From: Sialis fuliginosa
Lineage: Eukaryota; Arthropoda; Insecta; Megaloptera; Sialidae
Length of the DNA stretch: 64,000 nucleotides
Reading direction: 5' to 3'
Assembly: GCA_961205875.1 (NCBI GenBank)
Contig: OY540812.1
Coordinates: forward strand, 17,980,001-18,044,000
Part shown: positions 24,223 to 36,107 of the stretch, piece after piece
Numbering within the stretch: the first letter of the stretch is position 1
Layout of the letters: the number at the start of each line of letters is the position of its first letter
Notes under the pieces: model-generated
The model's database searches: none
What the model was told of the DNA's origin: nothing
Seen by the model: the letters and a program-made list of their open reading frames with translations, nothing else
Made by a program: the position numbers and the translations under genes

Positions 24223-24568
24223 TAGCGCAGTTATTTACAATGCCCTCAATATATACGACGACTGAATTAATTGGACACTGTTTTGTAGTAATGTATTAAC
24301 CCACACACAACTCATTTCGTGAATAAATAGAAAAATAGATTTGTGATTTCAATACATTTCTTTTTATTGAAAAAAATAATTTGGTTTATTAGATACATAT
24401 ATCAATAAAATAAAAAAAATAAAAAAATAATTTTATATTAAATAAATTTTAATAAAATTTAAATACATAGTCATGAGCTTAGACATTCAGTGTTTTTAGG
24501 GGTTTTTTGAAGTCGGTTTTATATATATTTTTTAAGTTTTTTATTTTTATTTTTTGAGTGTCGGATTG

Positions 24569-24783
24569 CATAGACATAAAGCATGGACCGCGCATTCTGT
24601 TATAACATAATAGTGTACCATTTTTTTAAAACAGTAAGAGAGATGCGGTGGCGTTTGGGATATACCTAAATAGTTACTCCTGTTTAAATAAGGACAAGTA
24701 TATTCCAAACCATTTTCTACCTCTTTCTTTTGACACGGCTTTGTTTTCGAGCAAGATGCGGCGGTCCATGCACTATGTCTATG
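24569..24783. mobile_element. CATAGACATA-type MITE, copy 1
   Basis: The left end is CATAGACATAAAGCATGGAC then CGCGCATTCTGTT. The right end is the inverted partner GCGGTCCATGCACTATGTCTATG. A shorter relative lies at 45385-45529, which confirms a repeat family. No target duplication could be fixed and the superfamily is unknown. Confidence 0.68.
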
Positions 24784-25499
24784 GTCATGACTTATTTTCT
24801 ATTATCTATAATATGCTGCATTCATAACTAAAAATATATATTTGTATGATTTTAATATTAATATTTCAAAAACAACTATCTACATATAATATTTATGAGA
24901 ACAATTTTACTGCTAAATGACAGTATTACATTTGGATATATTTAAATAGAAATCCACTCTTAAAGTACCTACTCTAATTAACCGAAAATATTCTTAAGTA
25001 AATCATAAAAAGAATCTAAATGACGCATCTGTTTTATTTCGTTTACGGTAGAATTTAATTCTTTTATGTCATCGTCTTAAAACAACCCTCCCCTTCTTTC
25101 ACTAACTTTTGCGCGCGAATAAACCACGAAAATAAATGTTAATGACATCTTAGATTTAATTGCTTCTTTGCACCCTATTCTGCAAATAAAACGTTGTTGC
25201 TCTCTGTCTTACACGTGCATGAATGTATGTACCGTTAATTTATAGTCATTGTCTATTTCAACTTTAACACTACATATAAAGTAAATATGGCTATCCAGTA
25301 AATAAATATATAGGCGGGCTCGTATTCTTAAATAAATAAAATTTCATTATTTATTTATGCCATCAACGTAGTAATTTTGAAAAAAATAATCAAATTGACC
25401 GTTAATATTTAGAAATTATTTACTTTATAAATAATTAGTAAATAAAAAACTTCTGCAATATTCTACATTTCGACACCCTACACGTCTTGGTATACAATT

Positions 25500-25735
25500 T
25501 TTTGTCTTACTTTAGCCCCTTCATGCCCTCTCTGGAAAATTATTTTTTCAAAAAATTTGTACATATTTTACTAGAGGACATCATTTTACATGTTCAGTAA
25601 AAATTTCAAGTTACTAGCTTGTATATTTTACGAGATATTTTGCTTTGACTGAAAAGTACGGCCGGACGAACGGACGGACAACAAAGTGAGATTAATAGGG
25701 TTTCTTCGGAACCCTAAAAAACTTTCGCGCATCCA
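25500..25735 (+). repeat. Insect-type repeat tail (ggaaccctaaaaa)
   Basis: A CGGACGAACGGACGGACAAC motif is followed by TAATAGGGTT and TTCGGAACCCTAAAAAA. A run of GGACGGACGG leading to a GGAACCCTAAAAA tail is a widespread feature of insect interspersed repeats, best known to me in Lepidoptera. The upstream boundary is not clear and no coding part is visible. Confidence 0.45.
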
Positions 25736-26793
25736 CAAAAACTAATATCAGTTAACATTGTACCCTTTTTTAAAACAACATTTTTATAGCTATTTGAAAT
25801 AACATGGAATTTTCCGTTAACTAAATAATTAATTTATGAAATTTGTTACATCCACTGTCCAGTATCCAGCTCTTACAATAATGCATTACTGTGATGTATT
25901 GTCAATAGCAACTCAATCAATGTCCCGTTAATTAGATTAGGGGAATAAATGTAATAATTTAACTAATAAAATACAAGCTTTGATTGAACTATTGAAAATT
26001 CAGTTCTAACATAATTTTATCAACGAGCAAAATTTAATTTTATAAAATGTTTTGGTACTATACATTGACTACTTTGTTTAAATGTTCAGTTTATATTATA
26101 AAAGAGGGATTGTTATCCCAAATATTTTTAACAGTCTCATTTGTCAATGCTTGATTGAGCTTCGATTAATATACATATGTAATTATTTTTGCCCGATGAA
26201 TGTTTTTTTATAAAAAGTGAAAATGAACCTAAGCCAGATTTTTTTAGCGACGGTGTATTAAAATTCTTTAAAGGCTAATAAAATCTAATGAAAACATTTT
26301 TGAATTTTTATAGGCAATATAAAGCTATTTTGACAGTTTTTAAGACTTTTTTCTATTTTATTCCAACTCGATACGAAAAAAAACGATATTTAATAATAAA
26401 AATATATGTTTTATATTTTCTATGTACCTAAATGAAAAGATAAATTCATTTAATATGGTTATTATGTAAATGTAATAAAATTAAAATTGAATAATTAATT
26501 AGGATAGGTACATATTTAGAAATAAATACAATTGATAGGTACTCCGAAAACAACAAAATTCAGGGTAGTGTTATAAAGAAGTCTTATTTCAAATATCAAA
26601 AAATAATCTCTTAATGTTATTATTCTGACAGTCTTGCTATCTGAATATTTTCTAATAAAATTTTATACAAATTAAAGATTTCATCAATGGTAGTTTTAAT
26701 ATTGATTTAATTAAACTATAGTTCATACTATTATCAATACATATTATTTCTATTTCGTCTATTTTCAAGAACGCAACCCCAACTCGATCTTAC

Positions 26794-26880
26794 CTACAGT
26801 AGATTTGATCGTTACGATCTTCTAGCATTTCAAGACGCTCTACTACTCGCTGCCATAAAGATGTTTTAATATGGCTGCTG
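26794..26880 (-). CDS. Candidate internal exon of an unknown gene (weak)
   Basis: An 87-bp GC-richer block in AT-rich DNA. On the minus strand a pyrimidine-rich TTTTATCTGTTAG acceptor is followed by an open frame and a GTAAG donor, and the next in-frame codon past the donor is a stop. The frame reads SSHIKTSLWQRVVERLEMLE then DRNDQIYC, charged and helix-like. The exon length is a multiple of three, with the codon split 1/2 at each side. I do not recognise the family. The only other part of a gene I can suggest on this strand is 21004-21115, whose phase fits. It may be a chance frame or part of an old repeat, so treat it as a lead only. Confidence 0.25.
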
Positions 26881-27150
26881 CTAACAGATAAAATGTCAAT
26901 ACGTGTTAACTCCGCATGTGTGTGCGATGCACAAGTGTTTCATAAAATAAACGTAGGTACTACTTGTATTTATCTGATTCTTGTTGCGCAGCGCCACGCC
27001 GTGGAAAACGTTACAATGTTATGTTAGCAAGAAAGAATTCATCTGACAAAAGGGCATTCCTGACGTTTAACTTCTTGATATTTCACAGACTCCACGCATA
27101 AAATACAAAATTGGCGTCAAATTGATTAAGCATAATTTTATTTACTTTAT

Positions 27151-27418
27151 TTACATCGGCTAAAAAGTATTTGGCTTAACAATGAAAACACATTTTTTTT
27201 AATGAAAAAAACTCTTATTCTTCGACATAATGTCCATCTAGAGTTATGCACTTGTCCCAACTGTCCTCTAATATTTCGATACCGGTCTTATAGTGGTTCG
27301 CGTCAAGTCCCTCAAAATTAGCGTTTGTTTCCAACTCAACCTCTTCATTAGAGTAAAACCTTTTGCCAGAGAATCACATTCTCAATTTAAAGGTAGTAGT
27401 CGCTGGAAGCCAGAATGA
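27151..27418 (-). mobile_element. mariner element, 5'-truncated
   Basis: Contains the transposase tail (27215-27418), a short 3' untranslated part and a probable terminal inverted repeat. Reading the plus strand, the end starts near ACATCGGCTAAAAAGTATTTG at 27152. The second copy at 45131-45245 shares this end (on its opposite strand CATGGGCTGAAAAGT), which supports the assignment. No matching left end was found, so most of the element is gone. Confidence 0.7.
27215..27418 (-). pseudogene. mariner transposase C-terminus, degraded
   Basis: The final 50 codons, GKRFYSNEEV ... WDKCITLDGHYVEE and stop, carry the typical mariner C-terminal pattern W-x-KCI-x-L-x-G-x-YVE. Upstream, in a shifted frame, LASSDYYL corresponds to the family motif PSDYHLF, whose aspartate is the third catalytic residue. 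Between them lies at least one frameshift and an in-frame TGA, at 27387-27390 and nearby. The family enzyme is about 345 residues and cuts and pastes at TA. Less than a fifth remains, so this is dead. It is oriented toward lower coordinates, with the element's 3' end near 27151. Confidence 0.82.
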
Positions 27419-29473
27419 AAAGTTTAAAACAATTAAGATTTTATACAATTTTTACAAATCCTCTTTTATCAAGTAAGAAATATGTTTACAATTAATAAAT
27501 AATTATTTTATGTATTCCACATTTTTAAACAAAGCCAAGCCATTACATTGTATAGATCAGAAAATATAATTTTATACTGGTTCAATTTTATATAAGAGCT
27601 TTTTTACTGTTGATACGTAGTTTGATATCTTTAGAATATACAATAAATGTTATAAACGAAAGATGCAATGTATTATTAAAAAATAAAGTTCCGTAAAATC
27701 TTATTAAGAATCCATTTTCCTTAAGCTGTACTTGATTACTTTCATATAACATGATTAAAAATACATCAAACAGAAAATACATAAAAGCACATATGAAGAG
27801 ACATACATGAAACTTTTAAAAAAGACATAAATTTGATCCAACCCCAATCCAATCTATTATGGGGTTTTTCATATACATATAGCAACGAATACATATTTTT
27901 ATACAAAACCAAGTTTTTAACAACATCAAAAACTCAGAACATACGGAAAAGCCTTTTGGGAAATTCGCATCAAACAAAAGTTGTACCACAATCGTCTTTT
28001 AATCTACTCTCGTTCCCCCTGTATGGTTTTCCGTCCTTGTTTCCAACTAATATTGACTCAATAACTGCATGGAATATGTCACAACATATGTATGTGTTTT
28101 GTTTCTCTCTCAGCCAACTTGATTATCTTATATCGTTGAATTTCATTCTCATACATTGCACACAAATTGATCCGAAAACGTATTTATTTTTATAGTTAAG
28201 AATTCATAAAATGTGATATTTGTAATACAATATTTATATAATATTTGTGTTATTATTGATATTCTTCTTCTTAAAGTACTTATATTAATCCATAAATTAT
28301 TTTTTATTAATTATAATTTGGTGCTCCTATAACCTATTATCTACCAACAAGATTAATTTAAAATCTATGTTTTTGAGTCTAACCTAAATCTAAAATTAAA
28401 TTACATACTTTACTCCTTGTGTAAAGACCATTGGCGAACTAAGAAAGGTTGTGGTCTGGGTGGAATATTAGTTATGGGGGCCCCTTAATGGGGCGTTATA
28501 AAAAGTTTCAAAAAAAATTATCAAAAAAGAACAATTTTCCAATATCTTAATGCTCTTCACTTCAAACTAACATGTTTAAATAAGAGTTGCAATGAAAATT
28601 ATTTTCGACCATAAGCCGAATATTTAATATTCGGCTCAGTTTTGATTTCAAAATTATAGTTTGATTAAAATAGTGTATATAATTAAAATGACGTACTGCG
28701 GTGTATTATTAATAAAGAACTACATACAAAACATCAAAAAACTAATAAGAATAACCATTTTATGAAATTAACCTTTCCTATTTTCTTTTGTATTTTGTGT
28801 TTACATATATTCCAGTATAAAGCAGTACGTAATTTTTTTTTTTAAATGTTAGATAAAAAAATACTTGTTAAGTTGTCCCAAATTTCTTATTTTCACACTA
28901 CCGATATTCAGCTGAATAATGTTGCAGTATCCGGTATTCACCGAATAATAAAAATGTTGCCGAATATTCATTGCAACTCCAGACTTTAAATACATAAATT
29001 CTGGATCAGACAACTGAAATAATCACAAACCAAATGGTTTTTTGTTGATCGTCGGAATAAAATAAAAACAGCCGCATAATGTCCGCAGTGATAATTTGCA
29101 ACACGTTATACAAATACACATTAATATAATGGCCAACATGCAGACGTGTACTTTCACTAAATCCTCACACACCTCACACCCACCCACCCATCAGGAGCAA
29201 TAGTTTCAACCACGTGTATTGATTACATTCGTGAGATACTTGGTACTAACTAGACAAACGTCACACAAGCCCTACCCCCACCCGTTCCTAGATCCACCCA
29301 ATCACCCACTGGTCATTGTTTATCATCGGACACATGTTTGCCATTGTTGGGTCCATGTGTGGTGTTCTGAATATGTGATATTGACAATTATAATTCATGA
29401 TGGACGAATGTCCTGAATACTTCTAAATAAAGATCACGAAATTGGATATTATGAATATTTGAAAGTGGTTAAC
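27419..29473. other. AT-rich stretch, no supported gene
   Basis: The plus-strand frame 27833-28195 is 120 codons, the second longest in the window, but it starts with TTG. It has no recognised domain, and its opposite strand is open for about 50 codons too. I see no neighbour or splice context. 28432-28560 is a hAT-like end (GGCGAACTAAG, GGTGGAATATTAGTTATGGG) related to 60002-60060. Two direct CCCACCC/CACACC-rich patches occur near 29165-29310. Confidence 0.45.
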
Positions 29474-29481
29474 TCTGTAAT

Positions 29482-30463
29482 TAAGGTTTGCGGGATCCCG
29501 CATTCCCGCGAGATCCCGCACGTTTTGGAGATCTGCGGATCTCGCACTGAAAATGCGGGATCCGCGCGGAATTTTTTGAACATTAAATATGTAGGTCGCG
29601 TGCGTTTTGAATACTTATAAAGCGTAAATATGGATAAAAAAGGTAACAATTTTGAAAAAAAAAATTTTGGTTGAGATGACTGAATATGAAACTAGTGAAA
29701 TAAATTATATCTTGTTCACGATTAGTTAAGTGGTTACATACCTCCAGAATTAAAAAAAAAAACGTTCGAAAAATGTGACCGCACAACCGATTAAAACATG
29801 CCAGGATTCGCGCGACTCAGGCGATGAAAGAAGCTCGAACAACCCGCAGATTACAAAAAAAAAACATAAAAAATACGAAATACAAAAATTTAGAAGAAAA
29901 ATGGCAGATTAAATGAAAGTTAATCACAAAAATTTAATTCGTGTTTTCTCAAAACTATCTTTTTCTATACGATCTACACGATATTTTTTTAACAGATTGT
30001 CCCTAAAATGCAACCGTAAATAATGATATTTAGTGGTTTAGTTTAACGTGACATACCGTATATACCGGCGCTGCGTAAAAGGCGACCTACGTATAAAACA
30101 AGAGTAATTTATACGCAACGAAGGACTTAAAAAAATTGAAATGGATAATCGAACAAAAAGACAAAAGTAGTTAGAAGCATCTTGTACGTGTACCTAACAT
30201 ATTAGACAATCTCCTATTTACAGGTGTATTTTATGGATTTTACGTCGGTCTATACGGTACATGTTACGTTTATGTATCATATGTTACCGCTATGAAACTA
30301 TTTTTCATTATTTAATTGTCATGTTAACTAAATAATAGTAACTTTAAGCATGAATAATAAAAATTTTGGAAAATTTTTGGAAAAACTGCGGGATCCCGCG
30401 GGATTGGCAGATTTCCCGCAAAATTGCCGCGGGAAAAAAAAGTCTTCGGGATTGCAAACCCTA
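29482..30463. mobile_element. hAT element, 982 bp, perfect 8-bp duplication
   Basis: A perfect direct repeat TCTGTAAT flanks it at 29474-29481 and 30464-30471. The ends are TAAGGTTTGCGGGATCCCG at the left and CGGGATTGCAAACCCTA at the right, inverted and imperfect. Subterminal regions on both sides are full of CGGGATCCCGC/CCCGCGG words. An 8-bp duplication with TAGGGTTTGCA-like ends is characteristic of hAT. The interior has no long frame and I could not recognise transposase motifs, so it is a non-autonomous or badly decayed copy. Frames at 29449-29649 and 29583-29786 are spurious. Confidence 0.86.
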
Positions 30464-30471
30464 TCTGTAAT

Positions 30472-32027
30472 GTATAGGTAAAAATTGATGAATTCTTGTG
30501 CTGAATTATTTAAAATAAATAATTAATTTGAACTGAAATTTTACATTCCCATTTTTTTTTCTAATAACCACACTGAGTAAAACAATTAGTTAGTGTGTTT
30601 TCGAAAATATTTATTAATTATTAACAATTTCAATAAATGTTACCAATTAGTACCTATTTGGTAACAACACAACAATATAGCTCTAGCATGGTATTTATTT
30701 ACAGTAACTAAATATCATGCTCGCCATTAGCAACTATACATATATATATTGTTAACTATAACGAAATCTCGTTATCTATAAATAATCTCTTTTCTCAGTG
30801 CACATTTTCATTCAATATTCTTGTGACACATAACATTGAAACTACTAGAAAAGTCGAATTTTAATTCATACATACATATGTTACAATACATAGGTACCTA
30901 AAGTGATCCAATTTTATAAAGGCCAAATCAATATAATTATTTTAACTTTTATTGTCTATATTAGGATTCAAATCAACTTTCTGAGAAAATAATAGCAATT
31001 AGGAAGTGGCGTCAGTAATTTTTATTTTATATATTTTAATTTGCGTTATAAATATCGGTATAAAGTTCAATATCAATTACTATACTAAAAATATTATTAT
31101 AAATTTATCGTTACTTTGGTACACCTATATACATTTCCCATTCCTATTTGAAAATAATACATATATTACCTATATACCTGTCGAAATTTTGAATACATAA
31201 TAATTTTTTTCTTTTGTTATTAACCACCCATTATTTAATAATACAACAAAATGAACGAAGTAGGTTAAATAAAGAATTTCTACACAAAACAACGCCCAAT
31301 TAATTTCATCAAAATACAATACCAGGCATATCATATAAAGATAGCCTGTATACAAAAATATATAACGAAATGTATTTATTTCAATGCATTATTAACAGGG
31401 ATACTTTATATATCATTAATAACATAAATAGATACACGTGCCTTTCTAAAATACAAGTATGTAAGTATACTTGTATACAATCGATATTTGTTAATGATAT
31501 GTTGTTAGTAAGGTAATTTTTTTAAATAAAAATTTACTGTAAAAAATATTAAATTCGTTACATATAACAATTTTTACAACAATATTTACATGTAAAAAAT
31601 ATTTTTTGTTATATCAATCACAATTGAGTCTATGGTAAATTTGTAAAAATAATTTAGAAATAAATATACATATAAGTAGGTACTTATATCATTTAAAAGT
31701 TTGATCAAAAATTGTTCTTGACCTTCTTCTAAACTCTAAACAAACTCAGCCATAAACTTTTTTGTAAATTTCTCTTCTTTAATATTATATTTTAACGAAC
31801 AACTTATAAAACAATAACACTATTCAGAAATGGAGGTTGCTACTGTTCCTTCCAGGCTAGGATTAAATAAACTGTACAATAAAGACGACTAGAATACAGG
31901 ATACATTATGTACCCCTTCTTTTTTTATATTGTCAGTTTCTCAGTAGTACTTGTCGTTCTTTAAACTAATATAATATTTCAGACTACGAAAAAAAATGTT
32001 TATTAAGTTTTTTCGTAAGTCATATTT
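30472..32027. other. AT-rich stretch, no gene seen
   Basis: No supported feature. Frames at 31006-31200 and 31170-31355 are short, A/T-driven and overlap on opposite strands. Confidence 0.55.
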
Positions 32028-32035
32028 CAATAGTA

Positions 32036-32206
32036 CAGTGGCGCAACCAAGAGAGGGTAAGGGTTAGACCCCCCCCCCCAATTTGTCAATTTAGGTACAT
32101 TAGTAATTTAACAATTATTATAAATACAAAATGAGGTAGGTATATATGTATATAATTACAAAAAAAGTTTAAAACCCCCCCGAATTTTTTGTCTGGGCGC
32201 GCTACT
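32036..32206. mobile_element. Short hAT MITE with near-perfect 8-bp duplication
   Basis: The left end is CAGTGGCGCAACCAAG. The right end is TCTGGGCGCGCTACTG, inverted with mismatches. The flanks are CAATAGTA (32028-32035) and CAACAGTA (32207-32214), matching at 7 of 8. The C-rich runs inside (nine to ten C near 32071, six to seven near 32175) are shared in character with the MITE at 7089. A 171-bp element without coding capacity. Confidence 0.75.
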
Positions 32207-32877
32207 GCAACAGTACGTGATGTTTTGACCAATAACTCACAATATTTCAGTTCTGAATAAATATTTCAACGTTTAGAAACCGTCTATATTTATATTTCAA
32301 ATTTAATATCCCTATTAATTTTAATCTTCTCTTTGTTAAAAACGAATTAAAGTGATATTTTACTGTTTGAAATAAAATATTATAATCCTCAACAATAATA
32401 ATTTAGTTTTTTGTCCCATGTTCAGAAACCGAATCTGCGATTACGTTTCTCCGTTCAATTTTAAAAATCCACCAGATTAATTTGTCTGACGACCACACGT
32501 TAGTTTCAATTAATTTTTTCTAAATATCGGTCTAGAAGACTACTGTAATTAAAATATATAGAACAAACTAATCCAGTGCTTGTTTTTTGTGCTATGAAAT
32601 TACATAAACGTTATTTTTTACTCTTTAATTACCTATGTGCTGTCATTGTGGAATGACATTTGCATGTTTTTACAGATAATTTAATTCCCCGGAGTCAAGA
32701 TTTAAAATAATATTATTTATTGATACTAAAGTTGAAAGTGTTCTTCTTGTACAGATAGAATGTAACATAAATATTGTATATATGATTTGTGTCAGTTTTA
32801 AATTAGTGATTCCTACCTACATATCAATGCCCTAATAATTAAACCCCTTAAAAAAGTTCAATTAGTACATTTATATA

Positions 32878-33603
32878 CAGTGTAATCCAGTTTGGGATAA
32901 GGGGGGGAGGGTATATCGTCAACACTCTCTGAGCTACAGAGTGTTTAAAAAGGTTCTTCAGAGTAGTACTTACAAACAAAGATTATCTCATAACTTTCAA
33001 AGTAACGTTCAAAGGTAATTAACTAACGTATTTTTTAGTATTATCGTTATTGCTAGCTGTGGTTCACTTGCTTTGGGGATTAATTTATAACTGGAAAAAT
33101 GTTAGAATGATACACATATTGTAAATACCTATGTAGGTACTTTTGGAGCAAAATGTAAATTCATGAAAACTTTCAAAAAAAGTAAATATATTTTTTGACT
33201 TTGATGAGCAATAACTCTGAACGGGAAACACAGCTATCAATAACGCTAATACTGAAAAATACGTTGGTAAATTACCTATCAAACTGACTTATTGTGGCTG
33301 CTCTATACTCTATTTCATTTAAGAATGCAGTGGGTGCCGTGGTTTTTGGCGGTAAAATGCACGATTCGTACCGTCAAAACCCCGGCAACCACTGAATTCT
33401 TAAATAAAATAGAGTATAGTTACGTTACCTTTGAAGTTATGAGATAATCTTTGTTTGTGAGTACTACTCTGAACGAACTTTTTAAACATTCTGTAGCTCA
33501 GAGAGTGTTGAAGATAGACCCCGCCTTCCCGTCCAATTTTTTACTCACAATGAGCCAAGGAATTAGCTCCTAAATAATCTGTATCCCAAACCGGACCACC
33601 CTG
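32878..33603. mobile_element. Foldback element with three nested hairpins, TA duplication
   Basis: The ends are CAGTGTAATCCAGTTTGGGA and TCCCAAACCGGACCACCCTG (inverted, imperfect), with TA at 32876-32877 and 33604-33605. Three arm pairs are visible: A 32919-33008 with A' 33422-33511; B 33014-33061 with B' 33229-33276; and C 33304-33354 with C' 33369-33418. The order is A B B' C C' A', so a single strand would fold into a stem carrying two side hairpins. Arms A and C are only slightly diverged. CAGGGTG-type ends with TA duplication suggest a Tc1/mariner-like non-autonomous element. It has no coding capacity. Confidence 0.82.
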
Positions 33604-33605
33604 TA

Positions 33606-34366
33606 TAGTTTAGAATATCAATATAAAGATGCATTTTTCTACTTCAATCAACCAAGAAAAATAATATCCGGTTTATCCTTTTTACGCGATTTATACATTC
33701 CAGTAATGGACCCGTAAAATCGCGTAAAAGTAGGTAAATTACGGAAAAATGGTAAGATACAATACAGATATTTAACATTGTTATTATTGTTTTGTAAATT
33801 TGAATAGTTAAAACATTCATATAATAAATATAACGTATCTTACTCTTTTTTTTAGATTAACAACTTTTAATTCATCATTCTTCTTTTAATACTTTCTAGT
33901 TGTTGCTATAAATCCAATCAATTTCAGAAACCACGAGATTGGTATTTATTTTAAATATATATGAGACAATAAAGTAAGTTTAGATTTACACAGATAGTAT
34001 CTAAAGTAAATAGAAAACTTTTCTTGTTTCTTATACATCATTTAACAAGATTTATGTCCGTTGTTTTGAGAATTTAACACATGTTTTAAATTAATTATTC
34101 TCTTTCAAAATATTTTATTACGCTTCATAAAAGGTTATTTAAAATATTACATAATAATAATAATAAATTAAGCTTTCATTTATTTCTCTCGATCCGGATT
34201 CTATAAATCTTGTCTCCTGAGTGGAAACCGCATCATTTTGGTCGTTATCGTGACTAACGCCTGGTTCCACACTGTAGTAGATATCTTCAGGGCTATTGAA
34301 AAAAGAAGAGTACATACGTATTGTTTTATTCATTTTCCTTTATTTTATCATACTATTAATGATAAT
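33606..34366. other. AT-rich stretch, no gene seen
   Basis: No supported feature. Short frames at 34139-34333 and 34296-34487 overlap on opposite strands and are not credible. Confidence 0.5.
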
Positions 34367-34472
34367 TAGGGATGTACGGAACTGGAATTTTCAGTTCCGG
34401 CCGGAACCGAACTCGCGGGAATTCACAAAAAAAATCCGACCGGTATTCCGGCCGGAACCGGAATTTTTTCAA
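34367..34472 (+). mobile_element. Probable hAT left end (TAGGGATGTACGG)
   Basis: TAGGGATGTACGGAACTGG opens a run of palindromic CCGGCCGGAACCG words. Such starts are common in hAT elements. A hAT coding scrap lies 0.7 kb downstream (35171), and a separate MITE is inserted between them. The matching right end (CCGTACATCCCTA-like) was not found, so the element's extent is unknown. Confidence 0.42.
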
Positions 34473-34546
34473 AAAATTCTATTTTAATTAATAATAATAA
34501 TTAAAACAATATATGTATGCTTTTTACATAGATCATTATCTTAAAT

Positions 34547-34830
34547 CAAGCTTGTCTAACCCGCGACCCTCGATGACCTTTGGGGTGGCCCGCGAGGATA
34601 ATTAAAAAGAAAATTTGAATAATAAATTTCTATTGAAATTAGTACAACTAAAAAAAAATATTTATTTTTCTTAATTTCAGTCTCTATTTATTCAATAAAA
34701 TTAGAAATTGACACGACCAAAAAAAAAAAAGGTCCTCAGTTTTATATTCTGGCCTACGGCCCTTAGAAAATTAAATTTTATAAAATTTCTGCTGTGCGGC
34801 CCACAAGGTTGAAAAGGTTGGACACCTATG
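34547..34830. mobile_element. hAT MITE with near-perfect 8-bp duplication
   Basis: The left end is CAAGCTTGTCTAACC. The right end is GGTTGGACACCTATG, inverted and imperfect. The flanks are TCTTAAAT (34539-34546) and TCATAAAT (34831-34838), matching at 7 of 8. Inside are GCGACCCTCGATGACC on the left and CTGTGCGGCCCACAAG on the right, typical of hAT repeats with TGTCCAACC ends. The element is 284 bp with no coding capacity. Confidence 0.72.
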
Positions 34831-35170
34831 TCATAAATCAATATAACATTATTTTATGTGGTATTTCTTAAATAGTAGAGGCGTAGAGTTCTACATTATA
34901 TTATAAAAAATATTATTTTTTACAAATCTTGTAACTTTTACAGCTTCGTAAGATCGATTGTTTTAAATTGTTTATATATCATACGTTCTTCTTGATCAAG
35001 CATCTAGACATATTCACAATAGAGATGTTATAAATTTTTACAGATGAAGGAATGCCTACTAGGTACTCGAAATAAAAGCACCAATAAATTACTATTATAG
35101 TGCATGTGTCTTTAACAATACTGCATTATCTTAATACTACTAGCTAACAATAAGTAAGATCAGATAGTAT

Positions 35171-35236
35171 GCATCAGTCTCTTTGGAGAGGTTATTCTCG
35201 GAGGCAGGAAATGTTTTTGAAGAAAACATATTTAGG
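35171..35236 (+). pseudogene. hAT transposase dimerisation-domain scrap
   Basis: About 22 codons reading ASVSLERLFSEAGNVFEENI match the conserved C-terminal hAT dimerisation motif (pattern S-x-ER-x-FS-x-AG). An in-frame TAG lies two codons before it, and the following residues lose similarity. In intact enzymes this block is near the end of a protein of about 600 residues. It may belong to the element whose left end is at 34367. It is clearly dead. Confidence 0.62.
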
Positions 35237-35955
35237 CCTATATACAGTTTTATTTTTACACCATTACGATTGAACATTTTCAAAAAAAAAAATTTCAAAC
35301 AAAAAAGTTCTTATAAACATGTGTTCGGAAACTTCTCTTGTTCTTCAGTTTTAATAATAAACAATCATACAACGAACCCACCTCTGATGTTTACAGCATG
35401 ATCACATTAAACAAAAACTAAATTAAAAATTAATGAAAACGTGCGTTCTCATTTTACACGGGACACAAACAAAACTCATTTAATGAAAACAAACCGAGAG
35501 TTTCAAGTCTTCTTCCGTAGTTATGACGACCTTTGATGGAAACCACTAATAAAATTCGTATGGACAATAGACGGGGAGCTTTGATGTCATAGCGGACGAA
35601 TAACTTTATTTCAAAATAATATAATTGAAACTTTTAAGGGTAACATATACGTAAAATTGACCAATCTCGCCAGGGGCGAATTAATATAATATGTTAAGAT
35701 TTTATTTTGATATTCAGGAACCTAAAAGTTAATTACGGGACAGAGGAAAATAAAAACCAGTTTCGAAAAAAAACTATTTTGTTGAACCGAAACTATGAAC
35801 TTGAATTAAAATTTTTAATTTGACATATTAGCAATTACCGTTCAAGTAATGTTTATGTTTTTTTATATTAATTTTTTATTTTGATTATTACTTGTTTATT
35901 TTTTAAAGTAAGGATTATCTTAAGAAAAATTTTCAGCTGCAAATACCTTTTGATC

Positions 35956-36107
35956 TTTTGCTCTACACTTTGTATATTTCTCTCTTACAAATATTAGAGT
36001 GACCTTTTTTTCTACTTACAATTTTTCAACTACACAAATTAGCTTTTACAACTGCAGTTTTCATTTTTGGAACTGCGGAAACAAGCTCCAACTACACACT
36101 AAAATAA
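35956..36107 (-). repeat. SINE-like repeat, copy 1
   Basis: Closely matches 63006-63166 in the same orientation (GCTCTACACTTTGTATATTTC, TACTTACAATTTTTCAACTA, TTTTGGAACTGC, CTACACACTAAAAT). The other copy has a 20-base T run at this end, so the transcript strand is minus. Confidence 0.75.

Noticed and set aside
27833..28195. 120-codon plus-strand frame
   Set aside because: It begins with TTG, has no recognised domain, and the opposite strand is also open for about 50 codons. It may deserve a protein search but is not supportable as a gene.
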